64,000 nucleotides of DNA. It comes from Streptomyces sp. NBC_00554. Lineage in GTDB: Bacteria; Actinomycetota; Actinomycetes; Streptomycetales; Streptomycetaceae. Positions within the stretch are counted from its first letter, which is position 1, and each line of letters opens with the position of its first letter. The translations under genes were made by a program, and so were the position numbers. Positions 57,441 to 64,000 of this stretch are shown here, piece after piece. The stretch is from contig NZ_CP107799.1 of NCBI RefSeq assembly GCF_041431135.1, forward strand, positions 2,976,001 to 3,040,000. The letters are read 5' to 3'. The notes beneath the pieces were generated by a model, which was given only the letters and a program-made list of their open reading frames with translations, was not told the origin of the DNA and did not search any database.

Positions 57441-57893
57441 TCATGACGGGCTGTGCCGCCGCACGAAGGCCTCGACGAGCCGCTCCTCGGCGGCGGTGGA
57501 AGGCTGGATGATCTCCACCCGGTCGTCCCCCATGATCACCGTGATCGAGGTGACGCCACCGGTTCCGCCCGCCGCGCCCGTGCCGTTCCCCGAGGATGCG
57601 CTTCCTGAAGTGGCGCTCCCTGAGGGGGAGTTGCGCTGCCCGGTCAGCCAGCCCCGGATCGTGTCGATGACCGCGACCAGGGTTCCGGCCGAGGTCACCA
57701 CGAGGGTGGCCACCTCGACGAGATCGCCCGCGCGCCGTCCGGGAGCGGGCTGTGCGACGTAGACCGGGACAACCTCCGAGGCCGCCCCCTCCTCGAACAG
57801 TTTCCGGCCCAGAGCGGCGGGCGCATCCGCTCGCACATCCCCGTTGATGACCAGTTCGCATGCGAACCGTCCGTCGGGCTTCCGCTCCACCAC
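57441..57893 (-). CDS. Small protein resembling effector-associated constant component (EACC1)
   Basis: A 150-residue protein directly upstream of the CHAT gene. Order: a beta-hairpin start (VERKPDGRFACELVINGDVR), a short segment with VVPVYVAQPAPGRRAGDLVE, a hydrophobic helix (VATLVVTSAGTLVAVIDTIR) just before GWLTGQRNSP, and a C-terminal SITVIMGDDRVEIIQPSTAA and LVEAFVRRH. That pattern resembles EACC1-type proteins described by comparative genomics in actinobacterial conflict systems. Start: GTG with GGAGG six bases ahead; a longer reading uses rare AGA/AGG/GTA codons and is rejected. Role likely partner of the CHAT protein. Confidence 0.6.
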   Translation of the reverse strand: MVERKPDGRFACELVINGDVRADAPAALGRKLFEEGAASEVVPVYVAQPAPGRRAGDLVEVATLVVTSAGTLVAVIDTIRGWLTGQRNSPSGSATSGSASSGNGTGAAGGTGGVTSITVIMGDDRVEIIQPSTAAEERLVEAFVRRHSPS

Positions 57894-58111
57894 GTACGAC
57901 CTCCATCTTCTGCCTACAACCCTATGGCGCATGGTCGTTGCACGGGAGTTCTTCGGCCACATGCGTCCCGTGCGGGGAGCCCGAACCCGACTCGGGGTTC
58001 CGTCGCGGAACCGGCCCTTCCGCAAACCGGCGCGAGCAGGGATGAGGGCCCGCCCATGGGGAAGGCTGAAGATCAGCCCCTCCACTCCCCCACAGCCCGG
58101 AGGCCCCCCTC

Positions 58112-58669
58112 ATGCTGCGAGGCATCGACGTCAGCGCCTACCAGTCGTCCGCCTACGACACGGACGGCGTCTCCTTCGTCTTCATCAAGGCGACGGAGGG
58201 CCGTTCGTACATCAATCCCAAGCTCACCGCCCAGGTGAAGACGGCCCGCGACAGCGGATGCGTCGTCGGCTTCTACCACTTCCTGTGGCCCGGCAACATC
58301 ACGGCCCAGGCCGAGTACTTCGTCGGCAAGGCCCCTGAGAAAGCAGGCGACTTGCTCGCCGTCGACTGGGAGACGACCGGCGACGGCACCCATGCGAGCA
58401 ACGCGGAGAAGGACCGCTTCATCCGCAAGGTGAAGGAACTCCGGCCGGACCACCGGGTCGTGCTCTACACGAACCGGAACTACTGGCTCAACGTCGACAC
58501 CACCTCGTACGCAGGGGACGGCCTGTGGATCGCCGACTACGTCACGGCGGGCAAGCCCCGCATCAAGGCCAAGTGGCGCTTCCACCAGTACACGGACGAG
58601 CCCCTGGACAAGAACGTGGGGGACTTCGCCACCAAGGCCGCGTTGCGTTCGTGGGCCGAGGGCGCCTGA
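58112..58669 (+). CDS. GH25-type lysozyme without signal peptide
   Basis: A 185-residue glycoside hydrolase 25 domain that cuts the glycan strand of peptidoglycan. N-terminus LRGIDVSAYQSSAYDTDGVS carries the first acidic residue (Asp6); LLAVDWETTGDGTHASNAEK carries the Asp85-x-Glu87 pair; VVLYTNRNYWLNVDTTSYAG and LWIADYV also match. There is no signal peptide or transmembrane helix, so export must be by another route, or release by lysis. A GGAGG lies nine bases before the ATG. It stands between the CHAT pair and the STAND gene, divergent from the first and convergent with the second. Confidence 0.9.
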   Translation: MLRGIDVSAYQSSAYDTDGVSFVFIKATEGRSYINPKLTAQVKTARDSGCVVGFYHFLWPGNITAQAEYFVGKAPEKAGDLLAVDWETTGDGTHASNAEKDRFIRKVKELRPDHRVVLYTNRNYWLNVDTTSYAGDGLWIADYVTAGKPRIKAKWRFHQYTDEPLDKNVGDFATKAALRSWAEGA

Positions 58670-58717
58670 CCGACCCACGCGACGAGGTGGCCGGTTCCGA
58701 CCGGAGCCGCCGCGGGG

Positions 58718-61700
58718 CTACGCCCACCACCGGAAGGCGTCAGCCACCGCCCGTGCGCTGCGCGGCACGGTGGCGTCCCCGCCTTCGGACAGCATCAAGG
58801 GGACCAGCAGAGGCAGGCAGGACACAATTGCCGAGCGGCCCTTGTCGGTTGCCCTCCGCAGGGCGCTGTCCAGCAGCACGGTTCTGTCCTCGTCCGGCAG
58901 GTCCGCCAGCGTCCGGCCGGCCTGCACGACGTGGTCGGCCCGATTGCGCGCGTTGTCGAGCGTCAGACACTCGACCAGCACCTCGGCGAGCAGCTCGGCC
59001 CGACCCTCGGGTCGTGCGTGGGCGGCCAGCGCCGCAAGTGAGAGGGTACGTTCCGCGCGCTTCTTGATCCCCTTGCAGGTGACCAGGAGACGGCCCTGCA
59101 ACTCCAGCAGTTCGGCCTCGTCGTGCAGGAGCGGCGCCACCGCCATGACCGTGGTCACTCTCGGCCCGGGCCGGACGATCCGCATCGCCGCATCCATGAT
59201 CCTGGCCTGTACCGCGGGGGCACGGCCCGGCGCCAGTTCAGCCAGCAGTACACCCTGAAGGTGATGCTGTTCGCTGAGCCCTTCGATGATCTCCAGGACG
59301 TGGTCAACGTCCTGCGTGTCGGGAATCAGGCGTCTGACCGCGAGCGCCCGTTCCCTCGGGTTGGCGATGTCTTTGACGTGCGCCAGGGCGAACGCCCGTT
59401 CCACGGGGCCGACTTGGCCTCTGAGCCGGGCCAGAACCAGGGCCCTGCTCGCATGATCGAACTTCTTGGCCTCCTTGACCAGCGATTCCGCCAAGGACGG
59501 CGAATCCACCTCAGCCAGTTGGGCGCAGGACGCCACCTTGAGCCTGTCGCTCTCGAGTCCCAGGGCGGCGTCGAGAATCCGGCGGCCGATACGGCCGCGT
59601 TCGGCCTCCTCCAGGACGAAGGACAGCTTCGCCAGCGCCTGAGCCGCTGTCAGGGGGTCCTCCCGCTCCGCGGCGGCGGTCACCGTCTCGACGGCGGCGC
59701 GGCTCGCCACCCGGGACGGCAGCCGCGGGCAGACCGCGGCGACCGCGTGCACCCGCATGGAGGTGACGGCGATCCGACGGGCCGTGTGCAGGACGAATCC
59801 GGTCAACGGCGGCGGCACCACGTTCGCGAGGGCGGTGACGGCCCGGCACTTTCCCAGGGCGTCCTCGAGGGCCTCGGCGCTCTGCAGCAGGGAGTAGCTG
59901 GTCGGCAGTTGTACACGGGCGGGTGCGAGCGGCAGGAAGTTCGCCGCGACGCGGATGTGCGAGCTGCGGTCCTGGAGCGACAGACGGTTCTCGTACGCCT
60001 CGGCCAGCAGCGCGTTGCGCTGCGGCCCCCGCACGCTGTCGGCCATCGCGTGCAGCGTCTGCGCCCGCAGCGCGCGGTCCTCGAGATGGCGGGCTCCTGC
60101 CGCCGCTTCCGGAACGAGCGCCGGGGACAGCGCGGCGGCGACGTCGGCCAGCGCCCCGGCCCTGCGTTCCTCGTCGGTCGCCGCCATGGCGAACGCCAGC
60201 TTCCGCTTGGGCGAACCCGTGATCTTGAGCAGCGCCGCGGCGGAGCGCTCCGGGTCCGGGGCCGCGGTCGCGTTCACCTCGGCGTGTGTCTCCAGGGCCG
60301 CGATCGTCTCCGTCGGTTCCGGACCCGGCGTGCGCCGGATGAGTGCGAGCAGCGCGGCCGCGGCCTCGGCGCGCAGTCGCGGCTCCCCCACCGAGGCGAG
60401 CGCGGTCAGCGCGGAACTCAGCGCCCGCGGTCTGGTGGTGGGTGAGGTCGCGGACACGATGGTGAGAACGAGCGCGAGCCGCTCGCCGGACGACCGGACC
60501 TGCTCGAGAGCCGTCAGGGCATCGGACAGCAGAGGGTCACGCTGCGTGGGCGGCAGCACGAAGGAGAGGTCCACGAGGCATCGGATACGCAGGGCAGGAC
60601 TGCTGATTCGAGGTACCAGTTCGGTCGCCGACGCGAGGAGGGACGCACGCCGTCCGGCGATCCCGAACGGCATGAGGGTGGTGAGCGAGGACAGGGCCAG
60701 GTGTACGTCGGCGAGTGTTCCGCTCAGGGCGGTGACCGCCAACAGCTGGTCCTTGTCCAGGTGTTCGCTGACGGCGTCGATCCGCGCCGTCAGCTCCTTC
60801 TCCGTGCCGGCGGCCAGGATGTCGGCGACGGTCTCCTCCATCAGCCGGTGCCGGTCGGCGGGAGGAACTCGGGCGGCCAGCGCGGCGACGGCGCGGTAGC
60901 GCTGGGACCGGTCCTCCGCCTCGCGCACCAGCTCCAGCGCCGCCTGCGCGGTTGCCGCGTCCATGTGCGGGGCGATCCTCTGGAGCATCTTGCACCGGTC
61001 CGCCGAGGACTCGCTGGACTCGACGACCGACAGCGCCTCGGGCATCAGGGCCGCGGGGAGGAAGGGGTAGACCAGCGGCAAGAGGTACGGAATCGAGGGA
61101 GTCACCCAGGGAACTCTGCGGGCGTGACGCAGGAACCGACGGAGCTGCTCCTCCCCGAGCCTGTGCAGAAGTGCCCAGACAGCCGTTCCCGCCTGGTATC
61201 TCACCAACCACGCCGCGTCGACCGCCCGGTCGAGCAGTTCGTCCGGAAGGTGCGGGCACAGGAGACGGAACGCTCGGGGCTGCACGTCTCCCGCCCGCCG
61301 CGCGGACGCGATCGATGCCTCCAGGGCCTCACGGAAAGCCGCGGAGTCGCGGCCGGTGATCGCGGCGGCGGCCAACGCGTAGGCCTTGAACTCCGGTTTG
61401 GGCACGTCGAGGGCCGCTTGGCGGGCGGTCCCGACCAGAGTGTCCCGGTCGGCTCCCCCGGTCGCGGCGGCGAGCGCCGACAGGCTCAGGGAGCGTTCGA
61501 AGGGCATGTGCAGGTCGGTGGCCAGGGCAAGTGCGTCGTCCCGTACGACCCGGTGACTGGCCTCTCCGAGCAGGGGCAGCACGGCACAGGCCAGGGCGAT
61601 CCGCAGGGTGGGCCGCACGTCGGGGGACCGGCGGCGCAGGACGTCGAGGATCTCCTCGTCGTCCATGTTCCCGGGGAGTGCTTCGGTGATCTTGGCCCTG

Positions 61701-63913
61701 ACCTCATTTCTGAGCGGCGCTGCCGGAAGCCCTCCGTACGCGGTGTCGCACAGGGCGTCGAGCAGGACGGCCCGGCGTTCGCCGGCGGGCAGAAACTGCG
61801 CGAGGGCGGCTCGTGCCCTGGCTCGGTAGGGTCCGAACGGGACGGAGGTGCCGGACTGGAGGGCTTGCCGCGCCAACGGCTCGGTGAGCGCCGGGAGAAG
61901 TGCCTGCACCACATCGGCGAAGATGTTGGCGGACGGTCTGATCTTCGGAAGCGCGTCCAGCACCGTCCGGATGTGTTCGGGAGTCAGCCGGTCGGCGAGC
62001 GTGCCGAGCAGCGGGGCCCACCGGGCCTTGTTGATGTTCGGAAGCCCGGTGAGCACCTCGGTGATCACGCTGTCGACGTCCGCCTCGGCCAGGTGCGGCA
62101 GCAGGAGGGTGAGGGCCTCGGCCCTGCTCGTCGCGTCGGGGATTCTCAGGGCCTGGTGCATGGACCGGTCGACGGGCCAGGCACCGGTGCTCGCGAGCCG
62201 GAACAGCAGCCACGGCGAGAATTTGGCGGCGATGCTGCTCAGCGAAGCGGTGATGAGCGCGTACTGCAGGCAGAGCGCCGCCGACTCCCCCTGTGCGGCG
62301 TCCTGACGCGTCGCACGGCTCTCGGCGGCGGCGTCCCAGGCCTCCCGGACGTCCTTGAGGTAGCCCTTGTCCTGGTGCATCGTGCTGCGCACCGTGTACC
62401 AGACGTTGGCGCCGCCGTCATCGGCCGCACCGCGCGCGGCATCGAGCGCGAGCAGACGGTGCATCTCGTCGGCGCGGCCCCCCTCCTTCAGATGGAATAC
62501 GAGGTGAGCGATGCCGTAGCGCTGCCCCTGGTCCAGATCCGGTGCGGGCCGCAGCCCGGAGAGGTTGTTGTCGAGCCCGCCCCAGAGGCCGAGGTAGCTG
62601 TCCGCCAGGGCGCGGTGCCTGTCGCGCAGGTCGGCCGGCTCGATGCTCAGGGCGATGTAGTCGTACAGGAGGGCGTGCACGGTCACACGTTCGCTGTCCG
62701 CGTCCAGCGTCAGCAGCGATCTGCGGTCCAGAAGCACGAGCATGTCCTGAACCTCGTACTCGCTGAGGTTCCTCGTGCTCCAGAACTGTGACAGCGCCGC
62801 GCAGGGCACGGTGCCGGCGTGCTTGAACACCGCGAGGCTCAGGTAGCAGTCGAGTTCGTCGGGGCTCAGTTCCTTGGTGCTGGCGTCCAGCGCCTTGAGC
62901 AGGCTGGGATACGGATAGTCACGCAACCGTGCGCCGAACTCCAGCTCGCCGTCCCGCAGCCGCTCCAGGAGGCTCGGGGCCCGCCACCGGTTCCGCCCCC
63001 TGATGAAGCCGCCGGCCACAGCCAGGGCCAGCGGCAGTCCCGCACACTCGCGCACGATGCCGAGCTCGTCCGCCGTCAACTCCTGCACCTCGACGCCCAG
63101 ATGCCGCGAGAAGAGGGCGAGCGCCGCCGACTCCTCCAGGACGTCCAGCGTCTGTTCCTCGACATCCGTCTGCAGCAGTTCGCGGTCGCGGGTGGTCACC
63201 AGGACGGTGACGGTGGGGTGATGGATCTCGAACGCCCTGAGGTCCTCCGGTGTCCATACGTCGTCGAGCACCAGGAGCAGGGACTTGTCGCGCAACAGGT
63301 AGTTGATGCGGGCGTTGGCCTGCTGCTGGTCCGCCGAGACGCCGACCTTGCCGCCGAGCGCCTCGATGAGCTCGTTCTGGCGGGTCTGGATGTCGGGCTT
63401 CTTCCCCAGGTCGAGCCAGACCACCCCGTCGATGAAGTGGCCGACGACGCCCGGTGTCCTGGCGACGGCACGTGCGGTCACCGACTTCCCCACCCCCGCC
63501 ATGCCGGTGAGGGTGACGATGCGGGCACCGGACGCAGGCGTGGAGGCGAGTAGCGAGGCCTCCAGCGCGGTGATCACATCGGTGCGCTCCACATAGTGGG
63601 AGGGCAGTCCTGGAACGTTCGTGTACGGGCTGGGCGAGGGGGTGTTCGTGAGTAGCTGGGCGTGGCCGTGCAGAAGGCCGGCGAGGTCCGCGCGCCCGAT
63701 GCGTGTCAGTTTCTCCGGCAGTTCGCCGAGCCGGCCCGTGTCCTCCAGCCACGCCCAGATCCGCCTCGCCTTCTCGCCCTGGGGAAAACCGTCCTGGGTG
63801 TACGAGGGGATGCCCAGCAGATCGGCGAGGTCATGCCAGTCCTCCCCCAACCGACGGCAGAACTGGACCTTGGCCCACCCGAGGTCGCCGTCATTCTCCG
63901 GCACCTGGTTCAC
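58718..63913 (-). CDS. STAND NTPase (NB-ARC) with Death-like N-terminus and HEAT-like repeats
   Basis: A 1,731-residue sensor. Residues 1-85 look like a Death-fold domain: EDWHDLADLLGIPSYTQDGF, then ARRIWAWLEDTGRLGELPEK, LTRIGRADLAGLL. An NB-ARC NTPase follows: Walker A GMAGVGKSV with Lys143, Walker B LLLVLDDVW with Asp217-Asp218, VLVTTRDRELL sensor, ECAGLPLALAVAGGF, and a winged-helix part with VTVHALLYDYI in the MHD position. From about residue 470 to the end are repeated helical pairs of HEAT type (LTLLLPHLAEADVDSVITEV, LALSSLTTLMPFGIAGRRAS), likely the ligand sensor. STAND proteins of this layout oligomerise on a trigger and activate an effector through the N-terminal domain. The partner effector gene may be upstream, off the window. 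Confidence 0.88.
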   Translation of the reverse strand: MNQVPENDGDLGWAKVQFCRRLGEDWHDLADLLGIPSYTQDGFPQGEKARRIWAWLEDTGRLGELPEKLTRIGRADLAGLLHGHAQLLTNTPSPSPYTNVPGLPSHYVERTDVITALEASLLASTPASGARIVTLTGMAGVGKSVTARAVARTPGVVGHFIDGVVWLDLGKKPDIQTRQNELIEALGGKVGVSADQQQANARINYLLRDKSLLLVLDDVWTPEDLRAFEIHHPTVTVLVTTRDRELLQTDVEEQTLDVLEESAALALFSRHLGVEVQELTADELGIVRECAGLPLALAVAGGFIRGRNRWRAPSLLERLRDGELEFGARLRDYPYPSLLKALDASTKELSPDELDCYLSLAVFKHAGTVPCAALSQFWSTRNLSEYEVQDMLVLLDRRSLLTLDADSERVTVHALLYDYIALSIEPADLRDRHRALADSYLGLWGGLDNNLSGLRPAPDLDQGQRYGIAHLVFHLKEGGRADEMHRLLALDAARGAADDGGANVWYTVRSTMHQDKGYLKDVREAWDAAAESRATRQDAAQGESAALCLQYALITASLSSIAAKFSPWLLFRLASTGAWPVDRSMHQALRIPDATSRAEALTLLLPHLAEADVDSVITEVLTGLPNINKARWAPLLGTLADRLTPEHIRTVLDALPKIRPSANIFADVVQALLPALTEPLARQALQSGTSVPFGPYRARARAALAQFLPAGERRAVLLDALCDTAYGGLPAAPLRNEVRAKITEALPGNMDDEEILDVLRRRSPDVRPTLRIALACAVLPLLGEASHRVVRDDALALATDLHMPFERSLSLSALAAATGGADRDTLVGTARQAALDVPKPEFKAYALAAAAITGRDSAAFREALEASIASARRAGDVQPRAFRLLCPHLPDELLDRAVDAAWLVRYQAGTAVWALLHRLGEEQLRRFLRHARRVPWVTPSIPYLLPLVYPFLPAALMPEALSVVESSESSADRCKMLQRIAPHMDAATAQAALELVREAEDRSQRYRAVAALAARVPPADRHRLMEETVADILAAGTEKELTARIDAVSEHLDKDQLLAVTALSGTLADVHLALSSLTTLMPFGIAGRRASLLASATELVPRISSPALRIRCLVDLSFVLPPTQRDPLLSDALTALEQVRSSGERLALVLTIVSATSPTTRPRALSSALTALASVGEPRLRAEAAAALLALIRRTPGPEPTETIAALETHAEVNATAAPDPERSAAALLKITGSPKRKLAFAMAATDEERRAGALADVAAALSPALVPEAAAGARHLEDRALRAQTLHAMADSVRGPQRNALLAEAYENRLSLQDRSSHIRVAANFLPLAPARVQLPTSYSLLQSAEALEDALGKCRAVTALANVVPPPLTGFVLHTARRIAVTSMRVHAVAAVCPRLPSRVASRAAVETVTAAAEREDPLTAAQALAKLSFVLEEAERGRIGRRILDAALGLESDRLKVASCAQLAEVDSPSLAESLVKEAKKFDHASRALVLARLRGQVGPVERAFALAHVKDIANPRERALAVRRLIPDTQDVDHVLEIIEGLSEQHHLQGVLLAELAPGRAPAVQARIMDAAMRIVRPGPRVTTVMAVAPLLHDEAELLELQGRLLVTCKGIKKRAERTLSLAALAAHARPEGRAELLAEVLVECLTLDNARNRADHVVQAGRTLADLPDEDRTVLLDSALRRATDKGRSAIVSCLPLLVPLMLSEGGDATVPRSARAVADAFRWWA

Positions 63914-64000
63914 CTGCCAAGGACGGGGCGTCGGCCAACGCGGCTCATGTGTGCGCTCCCGGACCGAAGAATTTCGGGAGGTCGGGGTGGACCTCCTGGA
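63914..64000. other. Edge segment upstream of the STAND gene
   Basis: 87 bases before the window end, containing the STAND gene promoter and probably the tail or start of a neighbouring gene. No frame or motif is long enough to identify. Confidence 0.4.

Noticed and set aside
57894..58085. Longer N-terminus for the EACC1-like protein
   Set aside because: The extra codons include AGA, AGG, GTA and GTT unlike neighbours, and the GGAGG-GTG site fits better.

Overview
The window is about 70% GC, uses GTG and TTG starts freely, and carries many Streptomyces signatures: a tandem glycine riboswitch before gcvT, gatC-gatA-gatB, WYL, SseB and DUF427 genes, and a dispersed GC-rich hairpin element. The left two thirds matches, as I recall it, the S. 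coelicolor chromosome order around gat / ligA / mnmA / gcv / sdaA. I therefore read it as the chromosome of a Streptomyces or close relative. No tRNA, rRNA, IS element, prophage or CRISPR array was seen.

Layout. 0-3.4 kb: edge-cut membrane protein, GNAT acetyltransferase, MMPL exporter. 3.6-7.2 kb: tRNA-dependent amidotransferase gatC-gatA-(80-aa gene)-gatB, read leftward. 7.6-14.6 kb: c-di-GMP enzyme (GGDEF+EAL), ligA, MetE-like protein, SDR, LOG-family protein. 14.6-18.1 kb: DUF427, mnmA, a Tat-exported amidase and cysteine desulfurase. 18.2-22.7 kb: two small membrane proteins divergent from a FabR/DesT-like TetR regulator, a repeat-rich lipoprotein, WYL regulator, thioesterase and TRIC-type membrane protein. 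22.8-29.1 kb: five-gene oligopeptide ABC transporter. 29.5-32.1 kb: two SseB paralogues and a P-loop ATPase. 32.3-37 kb: glycine riboswitch followed by gcvT, gcvH, glyA and sdaA, a glycine/serine catabolic unit.

37.3-42.3 kb: three consecutive secreted cell-wall proteins with unrelated N-terminal domains (DUF1906 glycosidase-like, NlpC/P60-like peptidase, Rpf-like transglycosylase). Each is joined to a C-terminal module of exactly 831 bp made of six ~46-residue WDR-containing repeats, probably the same six-bladed propeller.

42.5-57.9 kb is the most unusual part. Seven overlapping or nearly abutting rightward genes encode a Clp-like AAA+ protein with a degenerate first ATPase, a Ser/Thr kinase, a 1,447-residue helical protein, a J-like protein without HPD, a GrpE-like protein, an 881-residue Hsp70-like protein and a zinc-ribbon/TPR protein. 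They converge on a leftward pair: a small protein resembling effector-associated constant components and a CHAT (caspase-like) protease carrying Clp-N-like repeats. I read this as a chaperone-unfoldase-protease system under kinase control, possibly a biological-conflict or cell-death system. To the right are a GH25 lysozyme without a signal peptide and a 1,731-residue STAND NTPase with a Death-like N-terminus and HEAT-like repeats, which strengthens the impression of a conflict island.

Functions are inferred from visible motifs and family knowledge; no database search was possible. Start codons were chosen from ribosome-binding sites, overlaps and codon usage.
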